A stretch of 64,000 bases of DNA. It comes from Rhodobacter aestuarii (GTDB taxonomy: Bacteria; Pseudomonadota; Alphaproteobacteria; Rhodobacterales; Rhodobacteraceae). Under the pieces are notes generated by a model. That model was not told the DNA's origin and did not search any database. It saw only the letters and a program-made list of their open reading frames with translations. Of the stretch, positions 33,918-42,914 are shown in pieces. The number at the start of each line of letters is the position of its first letter. Position 1 is the first letter of the stretch. Where the stretch lies: positions 248,001 through 312,000 of the forward strand of contig NZ_FTOG01000002.1 of assembly GCF_900156655.1 (NCBI RefSeq), in the 5' to 3' direction. A program made the position numbers and the translations under genes.

Positions 33918-34334
33918 ATGCGTACCACTGTTGCCCTTGCCGCTGCCGCCCTTGCTCTGAGTGCAGGCTTTGCCAGCGCCGCCGAACCGAACCAAGGCCT
34001 GAAACAAATCGCGGCCTATCTGGGCGTGGATGCGGGCGCCTACAGCGCGACCGAACTGCACGAACTGCTCGCGGCGCGCAAAGACGGCGACCAATCGACC
34101 TACGCTTATCTGCTTGAGCGTGGCGACCTGAACAAAGATGCGGCCACCTCGGCGGGTAAATCCCAACTCGCGGCGCAGCTGAAGCTTGACCCGTCGGAAT
34201 ACACCTCGAACGAGTTGACGCTGATCAGCGAAGCCCGCCGCGATGGCGACCGGAATGCGGAAAACTTCCTGCTCAAGCACGAAAACCGCAACAACATCTA
34301 CCACCCGGTGCCGCAAATCGGCCGCGACAGCTGA
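33918..34334 (+). CDS. Small secreted protein, copy 1 of a tandem pair
   Basis: A 138-residue protein with a signal peptide (MRTTVALAAAALALSAGFAS, cleaved near AEPNQG). The mature part has two related segments: LGVDAGAYSATELHELLAAR with KDGDQSTYAYLLERG, and LKLDPSEYTSNELTLISEAR with RDGDRNAENFLLKHE. This internal repeat suggests an EF-hand-like or helical pair, although no classic calcium loop is complete. It ends NNIYHPVPQIG. The periplasmic role is unknown. Promoter, leader and terminator are all matched by the second copy downstream. Confidence 0.85.
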   Translation: MRTTVALAAAALALSAGFASAAEPNQGLKQIAAYLGVDAGAYSATELHELLAARKDGDQSTYAYLLERGDLNKDAATSAGKSQLAAQLKLDPSEYTSNELTLISEARRDGDRNAENFLLKHENRNNIYHPVPQIGRDS

Positions 34335-34353
34335 TTTGAGATCACAGACAACC

Positions 34354-34386
34354 AAAAGGGCAGCTCCTCACGGGGCTGCCCTTTTT
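34354..34386 (+). terminator. Terminator of paralogue 1
   Basis: AAAAGGGCAGC (34354-34364) pairs with GCTGCCCTTTT (34375-34385), ending in a T-run to 34386. It is 20 bp after the stop. Confidence 0.9.
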
Positions 34387-34834
34387 GCATTTAGCCCCAT
34401 AGTTCCCAGCGCTCCGAAGCCGGATCGCGGCTAAGCGCAATACCTCAATCATGGTGCGAAGCCTCCGCTCAAGCGTCGCAGCGCAGATCCGATTGCCGTG
34501 ACGAGTGCGCTCCGCATGCGCGACGCATTCCACACCGATCCCCGCACCGCGCCGCTTGAGCGCTGGTGACAGGCGAGTCGCCAGGGCCAAGCCTCTCCTC
34601 CCTGATGAAAGATTGCTACCCACCTGCAGACAGAAGCTGCCTCCGCCTAGGCAGTGCATTCCGCGCCATTCTGCCTATTGCGGCCCTATGAGGCCTCAGG
34701 CGGCGACGCCCCTCCCGCACCTTGACGAAGGCGAGCACCCAAACGGAAGCGGCCCGAGTTGGTTCCGTATACCATCGCTCACAAACGTGCGATTTTGGTT
34801 CATTTTTGCACATTAGTTGGCTTAATTAGATAAA
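34387..34834. other. Gene-free stretch between the tandem paralogues
   Basis: About 450 bp with no supported gene. Open frames on both strands lack a ribosome binding site and similarity. The minus frame around 34342-34659 is Arg-rich and might be a decayed fragment of an inserted gene, but I cannot assign it. The last 40 bp become A+T-rich towards the second paralogue's promoter. Confidence 0.5.
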
Positions 34835-34863
34835 TTTACAGTCCATTCGCACAGTCCTATATC
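34835..34863 (+). promoter_or_regulatory. Promoter of the second 138-residue paralogue
   Basis: TTTACA (34835-34840) and TATATC (34858-34863), 17 bp apart, the same arrangement as in copy 1. A 28-bp leader block ending just before the start is identical between the copies (33886-33913 and 34904-34931). Confidence 0.55.
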
Positions 34864-34935
34864 TTCCTCATGAAGACGAAACGAGCCGTCAAAAAAACCT
34901 AACACACTGATAGATATAGAGAACTGGAGAACATC

Positions 34936-35352
34936 ATGCGTAACACCGTAGCCATCGCCGCCGTCGCCCTTGCACTTGGCACCAGCTTTGCCAGCGCCGC
35001 CGAACCGCGCCAAGGCCTGCAACAAATTGCCGACTACCTTGGCCTTGATGCGGGCGCCTATAGCGCGACCGAACTGCACGAACTTCTGGCCGCGCGCGAT
35101 GCCGGCGACCAATCGACCTACGCTTATCTGCTTGAGCGTGGCGACCTCGCCAAAGATGCCGCCGCCTCGGATGGCAAATCGCAGCTTGCCGCGCAGCTTG
35201 GTCTGGATGCGTCGGCCTTCACCTCCGCAGAACTCACCCAAATCAGCGATGCCCGTCGCGATGGCGACCGGAATGCGGAGCATTTCCTGCTCAACCATGA
35301 AAACCGCAACAACATCTACCACCCGGTGCCGCAAATCGGCCACGACAGCTAA
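34936..35352 (+). CDS. Small secreted protein, copy 2 of a tandem pair
   Basis: A 138-residue paralogue of the 33918 gene with the same length, signal peptide type (MRNTVAIAAVALALGTSFAS) and the same two-segment mature part; the C-terminus differs by one residue (GHDS versus GRDS). The middle (AGAYSATELHELLAAR, GDQSTYAYLLERGDL) is nearly identical and the linker between segments is more divergent. The copy kept its own promoter and terminator, which suggests duplication of a whole transcription unit followed by selection for more product or divergent timing. Confidence 0.85.
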   Translation: MRNTVAIAAVALALGTSFASAAEPRQGLQQIADYLGLDAGAYSATELHELLAARDAGDQSTYAYLLERGDLAKDAAASDGKSQLAAQLGLDASAFTSAELTQISDARRDGDRNAEHFLLNHENRNNIYHPVPQIGHDS

Positions 35353-35370
35353 TCCGATGCGACAACAAGA

Positions 35371-35405
35371 AAGGGGCAGTTCCTGACGGAGCTGCCCCTT
35401 TTTTT
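35371..35405 (+). terminator. Terminator of paralogue 2
   Basis: AAGGGGCAG (35371-35379) pairs with CTGCCCCTT (35392-35400) and runs into T's to 35405. It follows the stop by 19 bp and resembles the copy 1 terminator. Confidence 0.9.
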
Positions 35406-35425
35406 ATGGAGATACGGCAGCGCGC

Positions 35426-35818
35426 CTAGGCGCTGCGAAACCGGATCACGGCGGGATGCAGCAAGGCTGCGTGCGTGGCTTCCACGATCACAGCGGGAAA
35501 CCCCTCGATCAGCAAACGCACATCGCGCCCGATTTGCTCAAATTGCAAATCCTCTGCGCGGGGCACTGGCCCTTCGATCGCCAGTTCGATCTCATCGCCC
35601 GGCCGAAAGCCCGTGATCCGCGGCAAGGCCTCAAGCGGCACATCCTCAACACGCCGCGCCGATGGAGCTGCTCTGAGACGCGCGCTGCGCCGTGGCTTCA
35701 AGGGCTCGAGGGGTTCAAACGCCTGATACTGTGCAGCACGCCGTGCAAACAGCCGCCGCAACTCGACCCAAAGCACAATCACGATTGCGCAGCTTAAAGA
35801 GAGGATCAGTGCAAACAT
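35426..35818 (-). CDS. Single-membrane-span hypothetical protein
   Basis: A 130-residue protein. An N-terminal membrane segment (MFALILSLSCAIVIVLWVEL) is followed by a basic stretch and a C-terminal soluble domain with short beta strands (GFRPGDEIELAIEGPVPRAE, DVRLLIEGFPAVIVE). No family was recognised. Its location between the secreted-protein pair and the RTX gene suggests an envelope role, but this is only context. It is transcribed in the same direction as the RTX gene, 133 bp downstream of it. Confidence 0.6.
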   Translation of the reverse strand: MFALILSLSCAIVIVLWVELRRLFARRAAQYQAFEPLEPLKPRRSARLRAAPSARRVEDVPLEALPRITGFRPGDEIELAIEGPVPRAEDLQFEQIGRDVRLLIEGFPAVIVEATHAALLHPAVIRFRSA

Positions 35819-35951
35819 TGACCCTGTCCTCCTTGCAAGGTTTCAGATCGACCGGACACCCAACCGACAGATCGCAAAAGACAGATCGCTTTGAAACCCC
35901 TCTCGCACCAAAGGCGCGAGAGGCTGTGGTAATGCCCTAAGCGCGAAAGCC

Positions 35952-37577
35952 TCAGGCTGATTCCACCAAGCGCACGTTGACGCTCGTGACCGGGAATTGC
36001 GCCGGGTCGACCCCGTCGATGACCATAAGCGCTTTGCCGTTATAGCTGATCAGCGTGCTATTGCTGCCATAAGCCGAGGTCGTCACCGTGCCAGCCAAAC
36101 TATCGGTCAGCACTTCGACAGCATCGCTGCCCACCTCAAAATCAGTCACATGGACTAGATCGTAGGTGTCAGGCTCATCGGTTGCGGCCAGGAAGGTGTC
36201 GTTCCCGCTCCCCCCCGTCAACAGCGCCCCATCCTCACCGGCGAGCGTGTCATTGCCCGCACCGCCATCAAGGATCGACGGACCGGATGCAGACGCTTCG
36301 CCAAGCGCGCCAAGGAAATCATCGCCATCGCCGCCAAGCAACGTATTCATCCCGCCCGTCGCAACAAGCGAGTCATTGCCTGTGCCGCCATCAAGCAAGT
36401 TGTTCCCGGCAGTATCGACCAACACATCATTGTCAGCGCCGCCGTTCAGCGTGTCATCGCCATCGCCGCCGTTGAGAAGATCGCCACCCGTGTAACCATT
36501 GAGCAGGTCATTGCCAGCACCGCCGAGAAGGAGGTCTGTATCACTGCCCCCATCGAGGTTGTCATCCCCAGCGCCGCCGTCCAAGATGTCATTGCCGGTG
36601 TTGCCGATCAGATAATCATCGCCGTCACCGCCCTCGAGGCTGTCATCGCCTGCTTCGCCGTAAAGCGTATCGCCGTTGCCGCCGCCCAAAAGCGTGTCAT
36701 TGCCATCGCCGCCAAACAGGGTGTCGAAGCCATAACCGCCATTGAGCAGGTCATCGCCGCCAAGCCCCTCGATGAAATCGGCCCCAAGCCAGCTTGCGAT
36801 ATCATCATCGAATTCGGTGCCGGTCAGGCTGTCAGCCCCGTTGGTGCCAACCATTTGCAGGCCAGCCTGCTGCTGTGCGCCAACCAAAGTCGGATAGATG
36901 ACGGTTGTGTCATCATCTTCGATGGTTAGCGAAACCTGCCCATCCAGATCGGCGGCCGAACCGCCATCAAAGAAGGCCACGGTCTCCCCGCCGAAGCTGA
37001 GCGACGCGCCGCCATCGACATCTTGCAAGGTGAAGGGCGTGCCGGGTGTGTAAGAGCTCACGCCGAGGATGAACTCCTGATCCTCATCCGGCGTGAAATC
37101 GGAAACGATGACAGGGTCATCGCCGCTTTGCCAAACAGACACAAAGAGGTCACTGCCATCACCGCCAACGAGCGTATCGCCATCATCGCCAACCAGCGTG
37201 TCATTATTCGCGCCGCCTTGAATAAGGTCCGCGCCGCTGCCGTCCAGATCAACGGCTGCAACAAAGTCGTTGCCATAGCCGCCATGCAGCGTGTCAGAAC
37301 CCGCGGTGTCAATCAGCTCATCCGCCCCGAGGTTGCCGCGCAGAACGTCGTTGCCCGCGCCGCCAAGGATCGAGTCATTGCCGTGGCCACCGTCGATATA
37401 ATCATTGCCGTCGGTGCCGATGAATTCCTCGTCGTCGTCGTCGCCGAAAATCGTTACGCCGAGACCGGTGTTGGACTGTTCGTTGTTCGAGGAACCATCG
37501 TCGTCATCGTCGCCCCCCGCGAAGGCCAAACCAGCGAGCAAGAAAGGGAACATCGAAAGAAGAATGAGACTGCCCAT
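35952..37577 (-). CDS. RTX calcium-binding repeat protein
   Basis: A 541-residue protein from the ATG at 37575-37577 (GGAG seven bases upstream). A short hydrophobic N-terminus is followed by an acidic linker (GGDDDDDGS and GDDDDEE). Most of the remainder consists of RTX nonapeptides of the GGxGxD type in two blocks (about residues 50-140 and 245-460), which form calcium-stabilised beta rolls. A C-terminal segment ([19 protein letters not shown]) could carry the secretion signal. The protein is probably exported by a type I system, but no such transporter is adjacent. It has no catalytic domain I can recognise. Confidence 0.85.
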   Translation of the reverse strand: MGSLILLSMFPFLLAGLAFAGGDDDDDGSSNNEQSNTGLGVTIFGDDDDEEFIGTDGNDYIDGGHGNDSILGGAGNDVLRGNLGADELIDTAGSDTLHGGYGNDFVAAVDLDGSGADLIQGGANNDTLVGDDGDTLVGGDGSDLFVSVWQSGDDPVIVSDFTPDEDQEFILGVSSYTPGTPFTLQDVDGGASLSFGGETVAFFDGGSAADLDGQVSLTIEDDDTTVIYPTLVGAQQQAGLQMVGTNGADSLTGTEFDDDIASWLGADFIEGLGGDDLLNGGYGFDTLFGGDGNDTLLGGGNGDTLYGEAGDDSLEGGDGDDYLIGNTGNDILDGGAGDDNLDGGSDTDLLLGGAGNDLLNGYTGGDLLNGGDGDDTLNGGADNDVLVDTAGNNLLDGGTGNDSLVATGGMNTLLGGDGDDFLGALGEASASGPSILDGGAGNDTLAGEDGALLTGGSGNDTFLAATDEPDTYDLVHVTDFEVGSDAVEVLTDSLAGTVTTSAYGSNSTLISYNGKALMVIDGVDPAQFPVTSVNVRLVESA

Positions 37578-37711
37578 GGCACGCTCCAATAAATACACGT
37601 TAATAAATCGCTACCTTCCAGCCATACTTTTGGCAAGAAGACCCTAAACCTTGGATGATAATTGGGAAATTATGGAAACAATGCGGCACGCAGACGGCAT
37701 TTGTTTCGCGC

Positions 37712-38455
37712 TCAAAGGCCGCTCTGCCTCAATGTTGCCATAAGAATGAAGGCGAGCCGCGCAGCCCAATCAGATTGGCCCGATTCGGTCTCAATCAGAT
37801 CCTGACGCAGCTCAATCAGCACATTTGGCCGCCCCAGCCCCAAGGCGTGGCGGTCGATGCTGTCGCCCACCAAATGCCCGGCATAGGGTTCATTGTCGCC
37901 TACACAGATCCCTTCTGCCTCAAGCGCCGCAATCAGCGGGAGCGCCAAACGACTATCAAGATGCGAATGCAGGATGCCGACCTCCCACGGGCGCGGCGCA
38001 CGCCCGCGCAACCGCGGCGTAAACGAATGGATGGCGCAAATCACCGTATCGGAGGAACGCGCCGCCAACAGCTCCAACGCGTCGTGATAAGGCCGATGCA
38101 GCCGCGCAAGGCGTTCCTCCACGCCCGCCGCCGATATGCCCCGGTTCGCAGGGATCACTGTGCCATCATAGAGTTGCATGACCAAAGTGGGATCGTCTTC
38201 ACCCCGGTTCGGGTCGATCACTAGGCGCGAGAAATCGGACCAGATGATCGGCGCCTCCAGATGCGTTGCCAATTTTTGCGCCAGACCAAGTGCCCCGATG
38301 TCATAGGCGATGTGGCGCCCCATCTCGGCGGGCGCGATCCCCAGATCGCCGCCCCCCACCCAATCGGGCACACGATTGGTGGCGTGATCCACCGTCACAA
38401 GCCAGCGCGCGGCACGATTTTCGGTGATCTGATGAAAAGGTGCATCCACAGTCAT
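37712..38455 (-). CDS. N-formylglutamate amidohydrolase
   Basis: A 247-residue protein of the FGase family, which hydrolyses N-formyl-L-glutamate in histidine degradation or acts on related N-formyl amino acids. WLVTVDHATNRVPDWVG is the N-terminal metal site region. DFSRLVIDPNRGEDDP and ICAIHSFTPRLRG are characteristic. LIELRQDLI near the C-terminus is also conserved. The ATG at 38455 has GAAGAAA; an ATG at 38479 is possible but less well placed. No hut genes are adjacent. It is divergent from pyk. Confidence 0.88.
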   Translation of the reverse strand: MTVDAPFHQITENRAARWLVTVDHATNRVPDWVGGGDLGIAPAEMGRHIAYDIGALGLAQKLATHLEAPIIWSDFSRLVIDPNRGEDDPTLVMQLYDGTVIPANRGISAAGVEERLARLHRPYHDALELLAARSSDTVICAIHSFTPRLRGRAPRPWEVGILHSHLDSRLALPLIAALEAEGICVGDNEPYAGHLVGDSIDRHALGLGRPNVLIELRQDLIETESGQSDWAARLAFILMATLRQSGL

Positions 38456-38587
38456 GGTTTCTTCGTCATTATGTTGCACTGAAGATTTAGACGGCCCGCA
38501 GGCGGAGTGCCAGTTGCCCTGAGCAAAGTTTTACGGCATAGAGAACGCGGCCCACGAAATGACAGCAACACGAACACCCGAGGACGC

Positions 38588-40033
38588 ATGAGACGCCTTC
38601 GCAATGTCAAGATCGTGGCCACGCTTGGCCCCGCATCTTCTGATTACAAAACCATCCGCGCATTGTTTGAGGCGGGCGCAGACGTGTTCCGGCTCAACAT
38701 GAGCCATGGCACGCATGACGAACACCGCGTGCGCTATGACATCATCCGCCAGATCGAGGCCGATACCGGGCGCCCGGTGGCGGTTCTGGCCGACCTTCAG
38801 GGGCCAAAGCTGCGCGTCGGCACCTTTGCCGCCGTCGCCGCCGAGCTTGAAGAAGGCCAAATGTTCCGGCTCGATCTCGACCCGACTGAGGGCGACAGCC
38901 ACCGTGTGTGCCTGCCCCACCCGGAGATCTTCGCCGCCCTCGAAGCGGGCGCGCGGCTGCTCGTCAATGACGGGAAGATCCGGCTCAAAGTGTTGGACTG
39001 CGGCCCCGATTACGCCAATTGCGAAGTGATGGTGGGCGGCACGATCTCCAACCGCAAGGGCGTGAACGTGCCTGATGTGGTTCTGCCGCTGGCCGCACTG
39101 TCCGACAAAGACCGCGTTGATCTGGAATTTGCCTGCGAACTGGGGGCCGACTGGCTTGCGCTCAGCTTCGTGCAGCGCCCCGAAGACGTGATCGAAGCCA
39201 AGGAGCTGGCCAAGGGCCGCGCGATGGTGCTCTCGAAAATCGAGAAACCCTCGGCAGAGCGCGCCTTTGACGAAATCCTTGAGGTCTCCGACGGGATCAT
39301 GGTCGCGCGGGGCGATCTGGGCGTGGAACTGCCTGTTGAGGCTGTGCCGCCGATCCAAAAGCGCTTGATCCGCAAATGCCGCGCCGCCGCCAAGCCGGTG
39401 ATCGTGGCGACGCAGATGCTCGAAAGCATGATCGAGAGCCCGATGCCGACCCGCGCCGAAGTGTCGGACGTGGCGACGGCCATCTATGAAGGCGCCGATG
39501 CGGTGATGCTTTCGGCGGAATCCGCGGCCGGGCGCTACCCGATTGACGCGGTGCAGACGATGAATGCGGTCGCCCAATCGGTCGAAAGCGACAGCACCTA
39601 CCGCGACATCATCGAAGCCAGCCGCTCGGCGGTGCGTCAAACGGTGACCGATGGCATCGTGGCTGCGGCGCGCGAAATCGCCGAAACCACCGATGTTTCG
39701 GCGATCTGCTGCTACACCCAATCGGGCAAAACCGTGGGCCTGGTGTGCCGCGAACGCCCGCGTGTGCCGATCATTGCGCTGTCGCCGATCACGCAAACCC
39801 TGCGCAAGCTGTGCTTGAACTGGGGCGTGCATGCGGTGCGCTGCGATAAGGTGAGCCGCTTCAAAGAAGCCGTGGTCAATGCCGCCCGTGCGGCGCGCGA
39901 CTATGGCTTTGCCGATGAAAGCCACCAGATCATCGTTGTAGCCGGTGTTCCCTTCAACGTGACCGGCACCACCAACATCTTGCGCGTCGCGCCTTGTGAC
40001 GAACGATTGATCTACCGCACCGACCCGGAGTAA
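38588..40033 (+). CDS. pyk: Pyruvate kinase
   Basis: A 481-residue enzyme converting phosphoenolpyruvate and ADP to pyruvate and ATP. Motifs: NVKIVATLGPASSD near the start, FRLNMSHGTHDEH, ADLQGPKLRVG, the catalytic region VLSKIEKPSAERAFDEI, ARGDLGVELP and VATQMLESMI. The C-terminal domain is present. The ATG at 38588 gives the usual N-terminus; an upstream extension to 38507 is not family-like. It is followed by a small membrane protein gene 30 bp later. Confidence 0.97.
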   Translation: MRRLRNVKIVATLGPASSDYKTIRALFEAGADVFRLNMSHGTHDEHRVRYDIIRQIEADTGRPVAVLADLQGPKLRVGTFAAVAAELEEGQMFRLDLDPTEGDSHRVCLPHPEIFAALEAGARLLVNDGKIRLKVLDCGPDYANCEVMVGGTISNRKGVNVPDVVLPLAALSDKDRVDLEFACELGADWLALSFVQRPEDVIEAKELAKGRAMVLSKIEKPSAERAFDEILEVSDGIMVARGDLGVELPVEAVPPIQKRLIRKCRAAAKPVIVATQMLESMIESPMPTRAEVSDVATAIYEGADAVMLSAESAAGRYPIDAVQTMNAVAQSVESDSTYRDIIEASRSAVRQTVTDGIVAAAREIAETTDVSAICCYTQSGKTVGLVCRERPRVPIIALSPITQTLRKLCLNWGVHAVRCDKVSRFKEAVVNAARAARDYGFADESHQIIVVAGVPFNVTGTTNILRVAPCDERLIYRTDPE

Positions 40034-40063
40034 CCTTCGTTAACGAAGACTCCGGAGGCCACG

Positions 40064-40294
40064 ATGCATAGCGCCGATCTCTATCTTGTTTTGGGCATCA
40101 TCGTGGCCGCGTTTGCGATCCCGGCGGTGATTTCCGCGTTTTCCGATAGCCGCCCGCCCCGCGCCGCCGCGATTGCGGTGCTGGTGGGCGGCGGGTTGAT
40201 CCTCTTCGCCTTCATCTCACGGCCGGGCGGCTACACGCCCGACCAGATCCCTGCCGCCTTCACCCGCGTTCTGGCTTGGCTCCTGAACCAATAG
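40064..40294 (+). CDS. Small two-span membrane protein
   Basis: A 76-residue protein with two hydrophobic segments ([20 protein letters not shown] and [18 protein letters not shown]) and a short tail. It follows pyk closely and may be co-transcribed. It has the size and pattern of small conserved inner-membrane proteins in Rhodobacteraceae. No function is known to me. Confidence 0.65.
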   Translation: MHSADLYLVLGIIVAAFAIPAVISAFSDSRPPRAAAIAVLVGGGLILFAFISRPGGYTPDQIPAAFTRVLAWLLNQ

Positions 40295-40415
40295 AAAAAG
40301 GTCGGTTTTCCCTTGCCAAAAGCTGCGGGGCAGTCTAAAGGCCCCCACCTACCCCGCGCGGCCGGCCAATAGTGGCATGCCGAGTCGTGCGTTCACTCTC
40401 GAAAAGGAGATGAAA

Positions 40416-40616
40416 ATGCCCAAGATGAAGACAAAATCGGCCGCCAAAAAGCGGTTCAAATTCACCGCGTCCGGCAAAGTTATTGCTGGTCCGGCTGGTA
40501 AGCGCCACGGCATGATCAAGCGCACCACCAAGTTCATCCGCGACAGCGCGGGCACGATGATCTTGTCCGATGCGGACGCGAAGATCGTCAAAAAATACAT
40601 GCCCTACAACCGCTGA
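40416..40616 (+). CDS. rpmI: Large ribosomal subunit protein bL35
   Basis: A 66-residue protein beginning [20 protein letters not shown], with [16 protein letters not shown], which is the bL35 pattern. The ATG at 40416 follows AAGGAGATGAA. It is 16 bp before rplT, the usual pair. infC, which often precedes rpmI, is not upstream here. A candidate -35/-10 (TTGCCA at 40313, TAAAGG at 40336) lies 75 bp before the start, with low confidence. Confidence 0.97.
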   Translation: MPKMKTKSAAKKRFKFTASGKVIAGPAGKRHGMIKRTTKFIRDSAGTMILSDADAKIVKKYMPYNR

Positions 40617-40632
40617 TCAGGAGGCCTGAAAC

Positions 40633-41001
40633 ATGTCCCGCGTTAAATCCGGCAAGGTGACTCACGCCTCGCACAAAAAAGTTCTGAAGAAAGCGAAAGG
40701 CTACTACTCGGCCCGTTCGCGTAACTTCCGTACCGCGACCCAAGCCGTCGACAAGGCGAACCAATACGCCACCCGCGACCGTAAACAGCGCAAACGGAAT
40801 TTCCGCGCGCTGTGGATCCAGCGTATCAACGCTGCTGTGCGCGCGTTCGACGCCGATATGACCTATTCGCGTTTCATCAACGGTCTGGCGCTCGCCGGGA
40901 TCGAAGTGGACCGCAAAGTTCTGGCCGATCTCGCGATCGCTGAGCCGGAAGCGTTCGGTGCCATCGTCGAAAAGGCGAAGGCTGCCGCGGCCGCTGCCTA
41001 A
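40633..41001 (+). CDS. rplT: Large ribosomal subunit protein bL20
   Basis: A 122-residue ribosomal protein with [22 protein letters not shown] and [16 protein letters not shown], both characteristic of bL20. bL20 binds 23S rRNA early in assembly and represses its own operon in some bacteria. The alanine-rich C-terminal tail ([11 protein letters not shown]) is longer than usual. It is followed by a strong terminator 24 bp after its stop and then pheS. Confidence 0.97.
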   Translation: MSRVKSGKVTHASHKKVLKKAKGYYSARSRNFRTATQAVDKANQYATRDRKQRKRNFRALWIQRINAAVRAFDADMTYSRFINGLALAGIEVDRKVLADLAIAEPEAFGAIVEKAKAAAAAA

Positions 41002-41025
41002 TTTCCCCTTTCGGGAACACATTGA

Positions 41026-41058
41026 CCCCCGCGCGGCACCGCCCTCGCGGGGGTTTTT
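41026..41058 (+). terminator. Terminator of rpmI-rplT
   Basis: CCCCCGCG (41026-41033) pairs with CGCGGGGG (41046-41053) and is followed by TTTTT (41054-41058). pheS begins 68 bp later, so a promoter or read-through must serve it. Confidence 0.9.
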
Positions 41059-41125
41059 CTTTGATCTGCTTGAAATCGGGGCGCGGCGCGGTATGAACAG
41101 CGCAACCACCCCAAGGAGAGACGTC

Positions 41126-42208
41126 ATGACCGCGCTCGATGTGCTTAAAGCGAAATATCTCGAAGGCATCGAGGCCGCTTCCGATGAGGCGAGCCTGGAA
41201 GAGTTGCGGCTGGCCGCGCTGGGTAAAAAGGGCGAGATCAGCCTGAAAATGCGCGAACTGGGCAAAATGACCCCGGAAGAGCGTCAAACCACCGGCGCCG
41301 CGCTGAACCGTCTGAAAGACGAGATCGACGCCGCCCTGCGCGCGAAGAAAGAGGCGCTTGCCGATGCGGCGCTTGAAGCGCGCCTGCAATCGGAATGGCT
41401 GGATGTGACGCTGCCGGGCCGCCCGCGCCGCCAAGGCACGATCCACCCGGTTTCCCAAGTGATGGATGAAGTCACCGCGATCTTTGCCGATATGGGCTTT
41501 GCCGTGGCCGAAGGCCCGCAGGTGGAAAGCGATTGGTATAACTTCGACGCGCTCAACATCGCGCCCGAACACCCCGCCCGCCAAGAGCATGACACGTTCT
41601 TTATGGCGCGCGACGCGGCCGACCCGCGCCCGCCGCATGTGCTGCGCACCCACACCAGCCCGGTGCAAATCCGCTCCATGCAAGCGCAAGGCGCGCCCAT
41701 CCGCATTATCGCGCCGGGCCGTGTTTACCGCATGGATATGGACCAAACCCACACCCCGATGTTCCACCAAGTCGAGGGTCTGGCGATTGGCAAAGACATC
41801 TCGATGGCGAACCTGAAATGGGTGCTCGAGGAATTCTGCAAGACCTTCTTTGAGGTGCCCTCGGTCGAACTGCGGTTCCGCGCCAGCCACTTCCCCTTCA
41901 CCGAACCCTCGGCCGAGGTGGATATTCGCTGTTCGTGGGACAATGGCCAGTTGAAGATTGGCGAGGGCAATTCGTGGATGGAAATCCTTGGCTCGGGCAT
42001 GGTGCACCCCAAAGTGCTGAGCGCCGCCGGGATCGACCCGAACGAATACCAAGGCTTTGCCTTCGGCATTGGCATCGACCGTCTGGCCATGCTGAAATAC
42101 GGCATCCCCGACCTGCGCGCTTTCTTTGAAAGCGACCTGCGCTGGCTGCGCCACTATGGCTTTGCGGCGCTGGATTTGCCGACGGTGTTTGGGGGCTTGA
42201 GTAAGTAA
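41126..42208 (+). CDS. pheS: Phenylalanyl-tRNA synthetase alpha subunit
   Basis: A 360-residue catalytic subunit. Class II motif 2 is [17 protein letters not shown] and motif 3 is [28 protein letters not shown] and [20 protein letters not shown] are family marks. It aminoacylates tRNA-Phe in an alpha2beta2 complex with PheT. The ATG at 41126 follows AAGGAGAG. Its stop overlaps the start of a small membrane-protein gene, and pheT lies 1.65 kb further on. Confidence 0.97.
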   Translation: MTALDVLKAKYLEGIEAASDEASLEELRLAALGKKGEISLKMRELGKMTPEERQTTGAALNRLKDEIDAALRAKKEALADAALEARLQSEWLDVTLPGRPRRQGTIHPVSQVMDEVTAIFADMGFAVAEGPQVESDWYNFDALNIAPEHPARQEHDTFFMARDAADPRPPHVLRTHTSPVQIRSMQAQGAPIRIIAPGRVYRMDMDQTHTPMFHQVEGLAIGKDISMANLKWVLEEFCKTFFEVPSVELRFRASHFPFTEPSAEVDIRCSWDNGQLKIGEGNSWMEILGSGMVHPKVLSAAGIDPNEYQGFAFGIGIDRLAMLKYGIPDLRAFFESDLRWLRHYGFAALDLPTVFGGLSK

Positions 42209-42738
42209 TGCAAGAAATTACGGCATGTCAGGAAATATGCCGGGATTTCTCGTGGCTTGGCGCTATACCTACGATTTTGGAAGGGATCGTAGATGTGGCC
42301 CCCGCCGCCGCAATAGTATGGGCGAGTTGGAGTTACTTCAACAAAGTGCGCCTCGACAGAGACGCTGATCTCAGAAGACTTCGTCAAGAAGTGTATGGAA
42401 AATACTTGTTTGAGGTGGCGGAAGCGGAAAAAGAAATGTTCAAAGTAGGCGGTTTTGATCCTGCAAAACCTGCCATGCGCTTCCACGAGGAATTGACACT
42501 GATCGCTCCGAAACCCGTCCTAGACGCGTCAAAAGAATTCATTCGGACAGTCTTCTTTATCGGCCTAGACTTTGGGATGAAAAAGCGAGCCGAGGGTGCC
42601 GAACTCGCGGAACTGATCGAAAAAGAAAAGGCTTCGCGAGCAACTTATGCTACTGCCCATCAGAAACTTCTTACCGCTATGCGCCAAGATCTATTGGCGG
42701 GGAGTTCGATTCCAGTTGCACTCGGCGACGAAGAGTAA
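42208..42738 (+). CDS. Small membrane-anchored hypothetical protein between pheS and pheT
   Basis: A 176-residue protein, more A+T-rich than pheS and pheT. One membrane segment (about residues 20-45, ILEGIVDVAPAAAIVWASW) is followed by a long helical cytoplasmic part (RLRQEVYGKYLFEVAEAEKE and an FIGLDFGMKKRAEG region). No family was recognised. The ATG overlaps the pheS stop by one base, so it is translated with pheS or gained that overlap by insertion. Confidence 0.5.
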   Translation: MQEITACQEICRDFSWLGAIPTILEGIVDVAPAAAIVWASWSYFNKVRLDRDADLRRLRQEVYGKYLFEVAEAEKEMFKVGGFDPAKPAMRFHEELTLIAPKPVLDASKEFIRTVFFIGLDFGMKKRAEGAELAELIEKEKASRATYATAHQKLLTAMRQDLLAGSSIPVALGDEE

Positions 42739-42799
42739 CAATCACAATAATTCACCTCTCTCACTAACAGCCCCCACCCCGCGCTAACTGATCTTTCAT

Positions 42800-42828
42800 T
42801 TGACGCCTGCATGCTTGGCCCCCATATT
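42800..42828 (+). promoter_or_regulatory. Promoter upstream of the 16-codon leader ORF
   Basis: TTGACG (42800-42805) and CATATT (42823-42828) are exactly 17 bp apart. Transcription would start about 30 nt before the leader ATG at 42861. This would drive the DUF4760 gene and possibly the YrhK and pheT genes independently of pheS. Confidence 0.6.
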
Positions 42829-42860
42829 GTCTCTAACGGCAACCACAAAGGGGTAAGCCC

Positions 42861-42911
42861 ATGAAGACCAGCAGAACCGTTGACCTGCCGCGTGAAGGTT
42901 GGGGCGGCTAA
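42861..42911 (+). CDS. 16-residue leader ORF
   Basis: MKTSRTVDLPREGWGG, 16 residues, starting at ATG 42861 after AAAGGGGTAA. Its stop codon TAA (42909-42911) is 3 bp before the GTG of the next gene, giving scope for translational coupling. The end LPREGWGG with one Trp and no Phe or other repeated codon does not look like a classical amino-acid attenuator. It could be a small regulatory peptide, or just a spacer. Confidence 0.45.
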   Translation: MKTSRTVDLPREGWGG

Positions 42912-42914
42912 TCC

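Noticed and set aside
34342-34659. Minus-strand frame between the tandem paralogues
   Set aside because: It covers the terminator and has no ribosome binding site or recognisable domain.
40313-40341. Promoter TTGCCA / TAAAGG before rpmI
   Set aside because: The boxes are weak matches and the real start site could be elsewhere; mentioned only inside the rpmI entry.
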